Positions 16,034-25,689 are shown, counted from the first letter of the stretch. The stretch is DNA of 64,000 nucleotides from Saccharopolyspora rhizosphaerae (GCF_003931915.1 NZ_RSAA01000035.1:682001-746000); one strand, 5' to 3'. Numbers and translations: made by a program. The notes: generated by a model not told the origin, from the sequence alone.

Positions 16034-16316
16034 GCTTCTCGCCGAGCTGGATGATGCGTTCGCCGACGTCCTCGGCGAGGCCGCTGGTGGCGGTGGCGAG
16101 CTTCTCGGCAGCGGACCGGCTCGCCTCCGCGGCCTTGGCCGCGGTGTCCTCTGTGAACTCGGCCGTCGCCGCACCTGCCTGGTCCGCCCACCCGGCGGCG
16201 CGGCCGGAGAAGCGCGCGACGTGCTCCCCAGCGTCCTCGCGGACCTGCTCGTAGAACTGCGCGGTCTGCGCGACCGTCGTGTCGACCAGCTTCGAAAGCA
16301 CTCCAGGAACCGGCAC
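16017..16316 (-). CDS. Ala-rich helical small protein
   Basis: Around 99 residues, almost entirely predicted helix, with heptad-like runs (AAKAAEASRSAAEKLATATSG) and a basic end. I do not recognise a family; apolipoprotein- or phasin-like amphipathic proteins look similar. GTG 16316 has GGAGGAGG five bases upstream; the frame opens at GTG 16337. It converges on the SRPBCC gene. Confidence 0.6.
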   Translation of the reverse strand: MPVPGVLSKLVDTTVAQTAQFYEQVREDAGEHVARFSGRAAGWADQAGAATAEFTEDTAAKAAEASRSAAEKLATATSGLAEDVGERIIQLGEKLSRRG

Positions 16317-16745
16317 CGCGACCTCCTCCGGGGACACCGAGCGAACCTGTTACTTCGAGTAACACCTTAAAGCGGGTTGCCCACCACCGCAACGTCCTCG
16401 GTGCGGTGCGAGCGGACCTCCGGCCCGCACTCGCGCGTGCGCGCAGGGTGCACGCGAAGTCCACTGAGGACTCTCTCCCGTAACGATTGCGATCACGTGA
16501 CGAGGATCGCCCTCGAGACCTGCTTGATCGTGCTGATCAGCGAAGATCGTCCTCGTGATCCGGATGGGGAACGTCCGCGTGGCCGCGACGATGCCGGAAC
16601 GCGACCTGGGGCACTTAGGATCAACCACCCAGGGAAGGGAATGCCCGCGCAACGGCTGGACAGGCGCAGACCTGACCGCGCCACAACACCTCGTGCGGGC
16701 AGCAACGGCAGCCGACACCTCGGCAACCACTAAGGACAGGTACTC
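16317..16745. other. Intergenic region upstream of sodC
   Basis: About 430 bp, divergent spacing between the small Ala-rich gene and sodC. AAGGACAGG precedes the sodC ATG. No recognisable operator or RNA. Confidence 0.5.
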
Positions 16746-17372
16746 ATGCTTCAGCAGCGGACGCGACTGTTCGGTTCGATCGCGGGCCTGTGCACGGCCG
16801 GCGCACTGCTCGCCGGTTGCGGCGGGGGGGACTCGGGCGAGCAGGCGCAGAACCAGCCCGCTCCGCAGGCTCCCGCTCAGGGGCAGTCCGCTGCGGGCAA
16901 GCAGACCTCGGGTGCGTTCGAGAACTTCTCGCCGACCGCCAAGGCGGTCACCTACAAGCCGGACCAGGTGCCGGTGGGCGGGCACATCACCGTGTCCTCC
17001 ACCAACGCCGACGGCAAGTCCAAGGTGACCGTCGAGGTCAAGGGCCTGCAGCCGAACCGCCCCTACGGTGGGCACGTGCACGTCAAGCCCTGCGGTGCCA
17101 CCGGTGAGGACGCGGGCTCGCACTTCCAGGAGAAGGCCGACCCGGTGAAGCCGTCGGTCGACCCGGCCTACGCCAACCCGCAGAACGAGGTGTGGCTGGA
17201 CTTCCACACCGACGCCCAGGGCAACGGCACCGCCACCGCCGAGGGCAACTGGTCGTTGGCCACCCGCGACGACGCCCAGTCGGTGGTCATCCACGAGACC
17301 CACACGCACTCCGAGCCCGGCAAGGCCGGCTCCGCGGGCGGGCGCCTGGCCTGCATCTCCGCGGACTTCTGA
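16746..17372 (+). CDS. sodC: Cu/Zn superoxide dismutase lipoprotein
   Basis: A 208-residue exported lipoprotein with lipobox LLAGC (Cys25), a Gln/Pro/Ala-rich linker (30-55) and a Cu/Zn superoxide dismutase domain. Visible copper-site histidines are H110 and H112 (GGHVHV), H126 (GSHF) and H183 (VVIHE); C116 and C203 should form the conserved disulfide and R200 the catalytic arginine. The zinc loop is rearranged, as in other actinobacterial SodC. It would dismutate superoxide at the outer face of the membrane. A strong hairpin terminator follows at 17386-17418. Confidence 0.9.
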   Translation: MLQQRTRLFGSIAGLCTAGALLAGCGGGDSGEQAQNQPAPQAPAQGQSAAGKQTSGAFENFSPTAKAVTYKPDQVPVGGHITVSSTNADGKSKVTVEVKGLQPNRPYGGHVHVKPCGATGEDAGSHFQEKADPVKPSVDPAYANPQNEVWLDFHTDAQGNGTATAEGNWSLATRDDAQSVVIHETHTHSEPGKAGSAGGRLACISADF

Positions 17373-17385
17373 GCCGCGCGGACCC

Positions 17386-17418
17386 CGAGGGCGCTCGCCG
17401 ACCAGGCGGGCGCCCTCG
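17386..17418 (+). terminator. Hairpin terminator after sodC
   Basis: A 14-bp stem, CGAGGGCGCTCGCC with GGCGGGCGCCCTCG, loop of five bases, no long T-run; begins 14 bp after the sodC stop. Confidence 0.7.
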
Positions 17419-17497
17419 TCGCGTCCCGGGAGGCCGGGAGCGGCCCGCGACGCAGGTCACGGGTGATCGCGGTTCGCCGTCAGGGACAATGGCAGCG

Positions 17498-18652
17498 ATG
17501 ACCGCTCTGGACCTGCCCGCCGCGACGGGCACCACGACGCTGCGGATCGGCCCCTACGAGGTCGACCCGCCGGTGGTGCTCGCCCCGATGGCCGGGATCA
17601 CCAACGTCGCGTTCCGGCGGCTGTGCCGGGAGTACGGGGCCGGGTTGTACGTGTGCGAGATGATCACCAGCCGCGCGCTGGTCGAGCGGCACCCGAAGAC
17701 CCTGGAGATGATCACCTTCGACGACGACGAGCGCCCGCGCTCGATGCAGCTCTACGGCGTCGACCCGGTGACCATGGGCCAGGCTGTGCGCATGATCGTC
17801 GACGAGGACCTCGCCGACCACGTCGACATGAACTTCGGCTGCCCGGTGCCCAAGGTCACCCGCAAGGGCGGCGGCTCGGCGCTGCCGTACAAGCGGCAGC
17901 TGTTCCGCGAGATCGTCCGCGCCGCGGTCACCGCCGCCGAGCCCGCGGGCGTCCCGGTGACCGTGAAGTTCCGGATCGGCATCGACGACGAGCACATCAC
18001 CTACCTCGACGCCGGGCGCATCGCCGAGGAGGAGGGCGCCAAGGCGGTCGCGCTGCACGGCAGGACCGCCTCGCAGCGCTACTCCGGCACCGCCGACTGG
18101 TCGGCGATCCGCACGCTCAAGGAGCACGTCACCTCGATCCCGGTGCTGGGCAACGGTGACATCTTCAGCGCCGACGACGCGCTGCGGATGGTGGCCGAGA
18201 CCGGGTGCGACGGCGTGGTCGTCGGCCGCGGTTGCCTCGGGCGCCCGTGGCTGTTCCGCGACCTGCAGGCCGCCTTCAGCGGTGAGCCCGTCCCCGACGG
18301 CCCCCACCTGGGTGAGGTCGCGCGCGTCCTGCGGCGGCACGCCGAACTGCTCGCCGACCACATGGGCGAGGAGAAGGGCCTCCGGGACCTGCGCAAGCAC
18401 ATGTCGCAGTACCTGCGGGGCTTCCCGGTGGGGTCGGACCTGCGGCAGGGCTTCGGGCTCGTCTCCAGCCTCGCCGAGCTCGACGACCTGCTGGCCCAGC
18501 TCGACCCGGACGTGCCCTTCCCGGCCGACGCCGAAGGACCCCGCGGGCGGCAGGGCTCGGCGGGAAAGGTCGTGCTGCCGGAGGGGTGGCTGGACGACCC
18601 GGACGACGCGACCGTGCCCACCGGCGCGGAGATCGACTCCAGCGGCGGCTGA
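17498..18652 (+). CDS. dusB: tRNA-dihydrouridine synthase DusB
   Basis: A 384-residue flavoenzyme reducing uridine to dihydrouridine in tRNA D-loops using FMN and NADPH. It shows LAPMAGITNVAFRRLC at the barrel start, MNFGCPVPKV with the catalytic Cys115, GGGSAL, TVKFRIG, LHGRTASQRYSG and the phosphate-binding GNGDI and VVGRGCLGRPW. It matches M. tuberculosis Rv0823c in type and position. ATG 17498 lies 7 nt after GACAAT (17485-17490), which fits a leaderless start; ATG 17489 is in frame. The lipoprotein gene starts 4 bp after its stop. Confidence 0.92.
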   Translation: MTALDLPAATGTTTLRIGPYEVDPPVVLAPMAGITNVAFRRLCREYGAGLYVCEMITSRALVERHPKTLEMITFDDDERPRSMQLYGVDPVTMGQAVRMIVDEDLADHVDMNFGCPVPKVTRKGGGSALPYKRQLFREIVRAAVTAAEPAGVPVTVKFRIGIDDEHITYLDAGRIAEEEGAKAVALHGRTASQRYSGTADWSAIRTLKEHVTSIPVLGNGDIFSADDALRMVAETGCDGVVVGRGCLGRPWLFRDLQAAFSGEPVPDGPHLGEVARVLRRHAELLADHMGEEKGLRDLRKHMSQYLRGFPVGSDLRQGFGLVSSLAELDDLLAQLDPDVPFPADAEGPRGRQGSAGKVVLPEGWLDDPDDATVPTGAEIDSSGG

Positions 18653-18655
18653 TCC

Positions 18656-19057
18656 GTGCGCGTGGTCTGGGTGCTCGTGGCCGCGCTGTGCTTGAGCGGG
18701 TGCGCCTCGGCACCGCCGCAACCGGACCTCCGCCAGTACTTCGCGGACAACAACGCCGCAGCGGCGGCGGGGCCGCGAGCGCAGGAGGAGTTCTTCCGCC
18801 GCACGCAGCACCCCGATTTCGCCGACAGCACGTGCGAACTCGGCGATCTCACCGTCCACCTCGATCCTGCCTGGAGCACGCTGCGCCCGGACCCCGGGTT
18901 CGCCGCCGGCGGCGTGGTTCCGCGCGGCGAGATCTGGGCTGTCGGTGTCGAGGTCACCACCCGGGCGAACGGCAGCGCCACCGGTCATCAAATCGGGTCA
19001 CAACACCTCGTAGTGCTCGACGGGCGCACGTTCGGCTTCGCACCCTGTCCTCAATAA
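18656..19057 (+). CDS. Putative lipoprotein
   Basis: A 133-residue exported protein with a short signal peptide and lipobox LSGC (Cys16). After that come a helical Ala-rich stretch and a beta-rich C-terminal half with two further cysteines (CELGDL and APCPQ) that may pair. No family recognised. GTG 18656 is four bases after the dusB stop, so it is probably co-transcribed. Confidence 0.7.
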   Translation: MRVVWVLVAALCLSGCASAPPQPDLRQYFADNNAAAAAGPRAQEEFFRRTQHPDFADSTCELGDLTVHLDPAWSTLRPDPGFAAGGVVPRGEIWAVGVEVTTRANGSATGHQIGSQHLVVLDGRTFGFAPCPQ

Positions 19058-19330
19058 CCGAAAACCCGCGTCGTGCGGGGAAGATCACCCAGCCCACGTG
19101 CGGGGTCGGCGATGTGGAACGAGAACTGGTCTGCTCGTCCGTGCGGGTGGGTCCGAACCGATTCGCTTCCACATCCGCCCCCTCGCCCGGTACACACCTA
19201 GGAGCCGAAGGCTCGGTCTCCCCATCACCGAGATGTAACCCGATCGCGCGAATCGAGGTACGGGGCGAGTCGAAACGGCATGATCGTTCCGTCACAACCG
19301 ACGACAGCGCGCGGACGGGAGGTGGTCGAC

Positions 19331-20185
19331 ATGATCCGCAACGGATTTGCCGGGCAGGACCCGCACTCCGGTGGTGGGGACGTGCCGCAGCCGCCGACAC
19401 CCCGCAGCCGTGAGGAGCTCGCCAACGGCACGGGCATGGCGGAACTGCACGAATCCATCGCGCGGTTGCTGGCCTCGCGCGGGCAGTGGCGCCAGGCCTA
19501 CCACCACCTCCGCTCCGCGCTGGACATGATGTCGTCGGACAAGCCCGCGGTCCCCGAGCAGTTGCGCAGCGAGGTCGAACTGCTGCGCAAGGAGCACGCC
19601 AAAGCTCGCGAGGACAGCCTGCGGGACAGCCTCACCGCCAGCTACAACCGTCGGTACCTCGACGAACGGCTTGCGGACCTGGTAGCCGAGAACGCCATGA
19701 CCGGGGAGGGCCTGGCCGTGGCGCTGATCGACCTGGACTGGTTCAAGCTCGTCAACGACACCTACGGCCACCTCTTCGGGGACCGGGTGCTGCAACGCGT
19801 CGTCGACCTGCTGCAGGAGGCGCTGCCGGACGGGGCGTTCTGCGCCCGCTACGGCGGCGAGGAGTTCGTGCTGGTGCTGCCGCACATCCTGCCCAACTCG
19901 GCGGCCCAGGTGTGCGAGGCGGCCCGGCAGCGGGTCGAGCACTTCGAGTGGGGGACCATGGCACCCGGGCTCGGTGTGACGATCAGCATCGGCGTCGCGC
20001 ACGAACAGGGCACCGGTGCACCCGTCTCGGGCGAGCAGCAGCTCATCGCGTCCGACGCGCTGCTGTACGCGGCGAAGCGGGCCGGCCGGAACGCCGTCGC
20101 CTACCGGAAGGGCACCGAAGTCCGGTTGGCCGGGGCCGCCGCGGAACGCGTCGTCGAAGCGGGGAGCCGCGTCGCCGGTTACTGA
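19331..20185 (+). CDS. Soluble diguanylate cyclase (GGDEF)
   Basis: A 284-residue cytoplasmic protein without membrane helices. Residues 35-100 are helical (TPR-like SRGQWRQAYHHLRSALD); then comes a complete GGDEF domain: DSLTASYNRRYLDERL, the metal-binding IDLDWFKLVND, and GGEEF at 175-179 (RYGGEEF). The I-site arginine position is not obvious. It should synthesise c-di-GMP from GTP. ATG 19331 has GGGAGGTGG upstream; ATG 19280 is in frame but has no ribosome site. In the same window are an RsiG-like c-di-GMP effector (41838) and a GGDEF-EAL protein (56276). Confidence 0.88.
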   Translation: MIRNGFAGQDPHSGGGDVPQPPTPRSREELANGTGMAELHESIARLLASRGQWRQAYHHLRSALDMMSSDKPAVPEQLRSEVELLRKEHAKAREDSLRDSLTASYNRRYLDERLADLVAENAMTGEGLAVALIDLDWFKLVNDTYGHLFGDRVLQRVVDLLQEALPDGAFCARYGGEEFVLVLPHILPNSAAQVCEAARQRVEHFEWGTMAPGLGVTISIGVAHEQGTGAPVSGEQQLIASDALLYAAKRAGRNAVAYRKGTEVRLAGAAAERVVEAGSRVAGY

Positions 20186-20438
20186 TGGCGATCACGCGAA
20201 AACACACGGTGCAACCAGATTTCGAGCATACCGGTCATCTGGATTAGCACGGCTAGTCGCAACAGACCAGCCAGGCGGTAGGATCGTGCACTGATTGTGA
20301 AGAAATTGTCGGCGCTATCGTCAGTTCGGGCGATCCGCCGTACTATCTCCAAGGCGCCACGCGATACATGTCGGGGAGTATCGAGCGCGTCAGCACGGTT
20401 CGCAGACGATGACTGAGGCAGGTTGGGAGGGAACACGC

Positions 20439-22808
20439 GTGCCGCAAGACCCCCGGCATGGCGACTTCGGGCACCGGCGTACCCGCCCCGACGAGACCGC
20501 CGATGCCACCGGTCAGGCGAGTGGTGGACGGCGCCGACGCGCGCTGTCCGAGGACGGCACCGGTGGCACTCGCGTCATCGACCTGCTGTCCAAGCACGGC
20601 AAGAGCCCCGGCACCTCCGGTCACCGCCGCGCGGCCGAACCGGAAGCACCCTCGGCACCGCAGTCCCCCCAGACCGGACCCCGCCGGACAGCACCGGACC
20701 CGCCGCAGGCCTGGACCTCACCCGAGCCCTCGGGCCGCCGCGCCCGGCAAGCCCCTCCGAGCCGGCCGATGCCCAACCCGCCGGCTCCGCCGATCAACCC
20801 GGCTCCCCCGGCCGGCTGGACGCCGCCGAGCACCGGCCCCCGCCCGGTGCAGCAGCCGCCCGCCGGCCCGGTGTCACCGCCTTCCGGCCGCAACCAGCGG
20901 CCGACTCCGCCTCCGCCTTCCGCTCCGGGCGCCGCCGCCGCGTTCGCCGGTGGCGCCGCCGCGCGCCCCACGCGGCGCAACCCCGAGCCACCCGGCGAGG
21001 AGGCCACCCGCATCAGCCAGGCGTTGAGCGCCGATGCTCCGCAGCGCGTCTCGCCGCCGTCCGGGCGCAACCCGCGTCCGGGCCCCGCGCGCCCGCCGGC
21101 TGACATGGACGCCACCACCCAGCACCCGCGCGTCCCGGCTGCTCCTCAGCAGCCCCAGCAGCCCCAGCAACCGCAGCCCGGCTCGCAGCAGCAGCCCCAC
21201 CCGCAACACCAGGGCGGTCCCCAGCAGCTGGGCGGCCCCCAGCAGCAGGGCCAGCAGGCCGCGAAGCCCTCAGCGCCGCCGGTCGAGCGCGCCGAGGAAA
21301 CCGCGATCGTGGCGCCGGCCGACGGCTACTCCGAGCTCGACGAGTACGCCGAGCTCGATGAGTACGGCGAGCTGGAGGAGTACAGCGAGCTCGGCGACGA
21401 GGAGTTCGACGACTCCGGCGAGCGCAAGAACGACATCGAGCAGATCGACCTGACGCTGGCCCGGTTCTCCGCGGTGCACGACGAGATCGCCGCCGAGGAG
21501 GCCAAGCGCCGCAAGCGCTACGCGTGGCTTCCCGGCCACAAGAAGGAACCGGAGCTCGGCAGCGACATGCCGTTCGACTTCCACGAGGACCGCGGCGGCG
21601 CGTCGCGCGTGGAGTGGAAGAAGAAGCAGCGCAAGCGCCGCACGAACCTGATCGTGATGGCCGTGGCGGTCGCCGCGTCGCTGACGGTGTTCCTGTCGCT
21701 GGGCTTCGCCTGGGGCGCCACCACGCTGTTCGGACCGCCGTCGGTGCTGGCGCTGGACCCGAACTCCCGCGACATCAAGGACGTCGCCAACCAGGCTGGC
21801 GACCAGAACTTCCTGATGATCGGCTCGGACACCCGCGCGGGCGCCAGCGCCGCCGACGGCGTCGGGTCCGAGGCCGACGAGCCGGGCGCGCGCTCGGACA
21901 CCACGATGATCGCCCACATCCCGGCCGACCGGAGCCGCGTGGAGCTGGTGTCCTTCCCGCGCGACCTGCAGGTGAACATGCCCGCCTGCGAGCGCTGGGA
22001 CCCCAAGACCGGCCAGTACAGCAACGAGGTCGTCCCGCCGAAGGAAGGCGCGCGGCTCAACGAGGCCTACGCCGTCGGCGGCCCGCTCTGCACCACCAAG
22101 GTCATCCAGCAGGTCTCCGGCCTGCGGATGGACAGCTTCCTCGGCATCGACTTCAACGGCTTCAAGTCCATGGTCGACGCGGTGCACGGCGTCGAGATCT
22201 GCACCCCGAAGCCGGTCGTGGACTCCACGCTGGGCACCGTGATCCCCGAAGCCGGACGGCACACCCTCACCGGCGACCAGGCCCTGACCTACGTCCGGGC
22301 CCGTCACGTCGAGGGCGACCCGACCTCGGACTACGGCCGGATGCAGCGCCAGCAGATGTTCCTGTCGTCGCTGCTGCGCAAGACCATGTCCAGCCAGGTG
22401 CTGCTGGACCCGCGCAAGCTCAGCGACTTCGTCAAGGCCGTCAGCGCCAACACCTTCGGCGACAACGTCAGCGCCGACCGGCTGATGGGCCTCGGCCAGC
22501 AACTGCAGGGCCTGGACCCGAACAAGGTCACCTTCGTGACGGTCCCGACCACCGGCTACGCCAACGAGGAGGGCAAGGAGGTCCTTCGCGAGGACGCCGC
22601 GAAGTCGCTGTTCCAGTCGATGATCGACGGTGCTCCGGTGTCGACCGGCAGCGCTCCGCGGCAGGTCGCGCAGTCCACGCCGACCGGTGGTTCGGGCGGT
22701 TCCGGCGGTGCGTCCGGAGCGGGCCGGGTGCTGCACCAGCAGCCCGCCGCCCCCTCCCTGCCGGACGACCTGCGAACCGTGAACGCCGGCACCGACACCT
22801 GCGGCTGA
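20439..22808 (+). CDS. LytR-CpsA-Psr cell-wall ligase with long disordered N-terminus
   Basis: A 789-residue membrane protein. Residues 1-290 are Pro/Gln/Arg-rich and disordered; an acidic Y-x-E-L-D-E-Y repeat lies at about 297-325; a transmembrane helix follows near 405-427 after a Lys/Arg cluster. The extracytoplasmic LCP domain then has FLMIGSDTR, ARSDTTMIAHI, SFPRDLQV, RLNEAYAVGG and YVRARHVEGDPTSDYGRMQRQQ. LCP enzymes attach arabinogalactan or teichoic polymers to peptidoglycan. The match in type and place is Rv0822c. GTG 20439 has GGGAGG eight bases upstream; ATG 20409 is alternative. A PHO box and phoU follow. Confidence 0.9.
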   Translation: MPQDPRHGDFGHRRTRPDETADATGQASGGRRRRALSEDGTGGTRVIDLLSKHGKSPGTSGHRRAAEPEAPSAPQSPQTGPRRTAPDPPQAWTSPEPSGRRARQAPPSRPMPNPPAPPINPAPPAGWTPPSTGPRPVQQPPAGPVSPPSGRNQRPTPPPPSAPGAAAAFAGGAAARPTRRNPEPPGEEATRISQALSADAPQRVSPPSGRNPRPGPARPPADMDATTQHPRVPAAPQQPQQPQQPQPGSQQQPHPQHQGGPQQLGGPQQQGQQAAKPSAPPVERAEETAIVAPADGYSELDEYAELDEYGELEEYSELGDEEFDDSGERKNDIEQIDLTLARFSAVHDEIAAEEAKRRKRYAWLPGHKKEPELGSDMPFDFHEDRGGASRVEWKKKQRKRRTNLIVMAVAVAASLTVFLSLGFAWGATTLFGPPSVLALDPNSRDIKDVANQAGDQNFLMIGSDTRAGASAADGVGSEADEPGARSDTTMIAHIPADRSRVELVSFPRDLQVNMPACERWDPKTGQYSNEVVPPKEGARLNEAYAVGGPLCTTKVIQQVSGLRMDSFLGIDFNGFKSMVDAVHGVEICTPKPVVDSTLGTVIPEAGRHTLTGDQALTYVRARHVEGDPTSDYGRMQRQQMFLSSLLRKTMSSQVLLDPRKLSDFVKAVSANTFGDNVSADRLMGLGQQLQGLDPNKVTFVTVPTTGYANEEGKEVLREDAAKSLFQSMIDGAPVSTGSAPRQVAQSTPTGGSGGSGGASGAGRVLHQQPAAPSLPDDLRTVNAGTDTCG

Positions 22809-22848
22809 CCTGCGGGTACGTCCGGTTCGGACCTGCCGATCACGTCGA

Positions 22849-22866
22849 GTTCACCGCCGGTTCACC
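22849..22866 (+). promoter_or_regulatory. PHO box upstream of phoU
   Basis: GTTCACC-GCCG-GTTCACC: two perfect 7-bp direct repeats with an 11-bp period, the PhoP-binding unit known in Streptomyces. It ends 44 bp before the phoU ATG. Confidence 0.75.
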
Positions 22867-22910
22867 ACAGGTCATTCTGTCCGATTCCGCGGCGAAGTAC
22901 GCTGGGTGAC

Positions 22911-23558
22911 ATGCGCGAGGTCTACCAGGAACAGCTAGGCATGCTCACCGACGTTCTCGCCTCGATGTCGGCGATGGTCGGGACGGCGATGGAGCGGGCC
23001 ACCAAGTCGCTCCTGGAGGCCGACCTGACCCTGGCCGAGCAGGTCATCGACGAGGACGCCCTGGTCGACGAGGCCCGCTCGCGCGCCGAGGAGTACGCCT
23101 TCGGCCTGCTGGCGCTGCAGGCCCCGGTCGCCGGTGACCTGCGCAGCGTCATCGCCACCATCCACGCCGCCGAGGACATGGAGCGGATGGGCGACCTCGC
23201 GCTGCACGTCGCCAAGGCCGCCCGGCGCAGGCACCCCAACGCGGTGCTGCCCGACGACGTCTCCGCCTACTTCGCCGAGATGGGCCGCATCGCGGTGAAG
23301 CTGGCCAACCAGGTCAGCACCGTGATCCGCACCCACGACGTGGAGGCCGCGCGGCTGCTGGAAGAGATCGACGACGAGATGGACGACCTGCACCGGCACC
23401 TGTTCACCGTGCTGATGAGCCCCGACTGGGAGCACGGGGTCGCCACGGCCGTCGACGTCACGCTGCTGGGCCGCTTCTACGAGCGCTTCGCCGACCACGC
23501 CGTCGCGGTCGCCCGCCGCGTCGAGTTCATCGTGACCGGAAAGATGCCGTCCCGTTGA
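22911..23558 (+). CDS. phoU: Phosphate-signalling protein PhoU
   Basis: A 215-residue PhoU (M. tuberculosis PhoY2 type), two tandem three-helix bundles. Metal-site motifs occur once per half: [14 protein letters not shown] near 84-97 and [15 protein letters not shown] near 190-204. It relays the state of the Pst transporter to the phosphate sensor kinase, keeping the regulon off when phosphate is plentiful. It is not adjacent to pst here but shares a PHO-box promoter type with pstS. The start follows the LCP gene by about 100 bp. Confidence 0.93.
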   Translation: MREVYQEQLGMLTDVLASMSAMVGTAMERATKSLLEADLTLAEQVIDEDALVDEARSRAEEYAFGLLALQAPVAGDLRSVIATIHAAEDMERMGDLALHVAKAARRRHPNAVLPDDVSAYFAEMGRIAVKLANQVSTVIRTHDVEAARLLEEIDDEMDDLHRHLFTVLMSPDWEHGVATAVDVTLLGRFYERFADHAVAVARRVEFIVTGKMPSR

Positions 23559-23691
23559 TCCGTCCTCGCTGGTCAACGGCGATCTGGTGCGGAAAGTACT
23601 AATAGTCGGTCTCAGCACTCGATGTTGTGATCATCGTGTGCCATCCTCTTTCGGGTGAGAAGCGACCGAACTCGTACCGATGGGGGGCGCG

Positions 23692-24552
23692 GTGGGTAAG
23701 AGTCCGACCGTGCACCGACGTCGACTGGGCAGTGAACTGCGGCGCCTCCGCGAGATCGCCGGCCGTACGCACCGGGAGGTCGCCGCCCACCTGGACTGCT
23801 CGCAGGGCAAGATCAGCCAGATCGAGCTGGGCCGCGTTCCGGTGCGCACCTCCGACGTGCGCCTGATGGCCGAGTTCTACGGCGCGTCCGGCGATCAGCT
23901 CGAGGCGCTCATCGACTTGGCCCAGGACTCCAAGCAGCGTGGCTGGTGGCAGCAGTACCCGAGCACCGCGCAGCGTCCCGGCCTGCAGACCTACTTGGGG
24001 TTGGAGACCTCCGCGAAGGCGGTCAGCTGCTTCGGCAGCGACCCGCTGCCGGAGCTGCTGCAGACCACCGACTACACGCGCGCACTGCTGACCTCCGACT
24101 CGCAGGTGTTCACCGACGACGAGATCGCCGAGCGCCTGCAGGTGGTCTCCACCCGGCAGCAGCGGTTGCTGGGTGAGCAGCCCCTGGAGCTCTGGGCGGT
24201 CCTCGACGAGTCCGCGCTGCGGCGCTGCGTGGGCGGCCCGGGCGTGATGCGGCAGCAGTTGGAGCACCTGGTGCTGCTGGGCTACCGGCGCAACGTCACC
24301 ATCCAGGTCCTGCCGTTCGTCGTCGGTGCCCACCCGCTGATGGGCGACCGGGCGGCGGTGTTCTCCTTCGCCAACGAGGCGGATCCGCAGGTGGTCCACC
24401 TGGGAGACTCGGCCAACTCCCGCTTCTTGGACAAGGCCGCCGACACCGCCGACTACCTCAAGGCCTTTGAGCAGGTGTGCACGAGCGCCCTGGGCCCCAA
24501 GGACTCCAGCGCTTTCATCTCTGCGGTGGCGGACGAGCTCCCAGCGCAGTGA
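23692..24552 (+). CDS. XRE-family regulator with DUF5753
   Basis: A 286-residue regulator: an N-terminal helix-turn-helix (SELRRLREIAGRTHREVAAHL then CSQGKISQIELGRV) and the large DUF5753 domain with GLETSAKAVSCF, LPELLQTTDYTRAL and VQVLPF-like TIQVLPFVVG. These regulators are expanded in filamentous actinomycetes and often pair with a small DUF397 protein; none is adjacent here. GTG 23692 has a G-run just upstream; ATG 23680 is four codons earlier. A terminator hairpin follows at 24594-24624. Confidence 0.88.
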   Translation: MGKSPTVHRRRLGSELRRLREIAGRTHREVAAHLDCSQGKISQIELGRVPVRTSDVRLMAEFYGASGDQLEALIDLAQDSKQRGWWQQYPSTAQRPGLQTYLGLETSAKAVSCFGSDPLPELLQTTDYTRALLTSDSQVFTDDEIAERLQVVSTRQQRLLGEQPLELWAVLDESALRRCVGGPGVMRQQLEHLVLLGYRRNVTIQVLPFVVGAHPLMGDRAAVFSFANEADPQVVHLGDSANSRFLDKAADTADYLKAFEQVCTSALGPKDSSAFISAVADELPAQ

Positions 24553-24593
24553 GGACCTGCACCCTCGGCCCGGCACGACCCCGGGACGACGTG

Positions 24594-24624
24594 GAAGAGG
24601 GCCTCCTGCAGCGAGGCCCTCTTC
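24594..24624 (+). terminator. Hairpin terminator
   Basis: GAAGAGGGCCTC pairs with GAGGCCCTCTTC over a 7-base loop, between the convergent XRE and crotonase genes. Confidence 0.75.
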
Positions 24625-24658
24625 TGCTCGCGCGAGACTTGCTGCACAACAGCGCTTG

Positions 24659-25447
24659 TCAGGGTTCGGGCCGGGAGAAGGTGCCGTGGCGACCCTCGCC
24701 GGAGGCGAAGCGAGCTGCCCCGCCGACGCCGTCGCTGGTGTAGGACTCCACGCCGACGGCGTACTCGAAGGCCATGGCCTCGGATTCCGAGCGGCCGAAC
24801 TGCTCGTGCACCGACCGGCGATCGTTGCGCAGGCAGGTTTGCGGGAACCGGGTGAGCTGCCGCGCCAAGTATTCGGCGGCCTCACGGCTGCTCCCCGGTT
24901 CGACGACGCGGTTGGCCAACCCGAAGTCGAGCGCTTCCGCCGCCTCCACCGGCCGGCCGGTCAGAACCATGTCCAGGGCTCGGCTCGTACCGATCAACCG
25001 CGGCAACCGGACGGTGCCGCCGTCGACGAGCGGCACTCCCCAGCGCCGGCAGAACACTCCGAACACCGCATCGGACGCAGCGACGCGCAGATCGCACCAG
25101 AGGGTCAGCTCCAGGCCGCCGGCGACCGCGTGGCCTTCCACAGCGGCGATGACGGGCTTGGACAAGGTCAGGCGAGTCGGGCCCATCGGTCCGTCGCCGT
25201 CCTCGCTGAGCACGTTCATCTCGTCGGTGCCCAAGGCTTTGAGGTTCGCCCCGGCGCAGAAGGTGCCTCCTTCGCCGTGGAGCACGGCGACATCGGCGTC
25301 GGGATCGGCGTCGAACGCCTTGAAGGCGTGGGCGAGTTCCGCTGCCATCGGACCGTCGACGGAGTTGCGGCGCTCAGGGCGAGCCAGGACCACGGTCGTC
25401 ACCCGCTCCCGCGTCTCCACCCGGATCGACTCGTACTGCGTCGTCAT
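24659..25447 (-). CDS. Crotonase-family enoyl-CoA hydratase
   Basis: A 262-residue crotonase fold enzyme: FCAGANLKAL (oxyanion strand), AAVEGHAVAGGLELTLWCDL (second oxyanion Gly and the first Glu region) and RRWGVPLVDGGTVRLPRLIG. The second catalytic Glu of true hydratases is not at its usual place (FCRRWGVP instead of P-E-x-x-x-G), so hydration may not be its reaction. ATG 25447 follows GGAGG; the frame opens at 25468. Stands alone beside a long repeat region. Confidence 0.87.
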   Translation of the reverse strand: MTTQYESIRVETRERVTTVVLARPERRNSVDGPMAAELAHAFKAFDADPDADVAVLHGEGGTFCAGANLKALGTDEMNVLSEDGDGPMGPTRLTLSKPVIAAVEGHAVAGGLELTLWCDLRVAASDAVFGVFCRRWGVPLVDGGTVRLPRLIGTSRALDMVLTGRPVEAAEALDFGLANRVVEPGSSREAAEYLARQLTRFPQTCLRNDRRSVHEQFGRSESEAMAFEYAVGVESYTSDGVGGAARFASGEGRHGTFSRPEP

Positions 25448-25689
25448 GCCTCCGCCTCCTGGTTCCACAACGGCTCCCGCAACGCACGCCGGAGAACCCC
25501 CGGCCCCACCCTCCCCGGCCGGCCCGGCTGATCACTCCCAGTCGACCGAATCCCACCCCGGAAAGCAACAACGCCGTCCGCTCAAGCAGGACAGCACGCA
25601 GGGACGCTGGAGTCATCGCTCAACACGGACGAGCAACCGCCACCACCCAACGAGCGCACCAACGCAGCCGAAGGCGACAAGCTCCACCC
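25448..25689. other. Promoter-side spacer before the repeat array
   Basis: About 240 bp holding the crotonase promoter and low-complexity GC-rich sequence; no gene recognised. Confidence 0.45.

Noticed and set aside
17480-18991. 503-codon minus-strand frame opposite dusB
   Set aside because: Antisense shadow of a clear enzyme; amino-acid content is typical of GC-driven open antisense frames.
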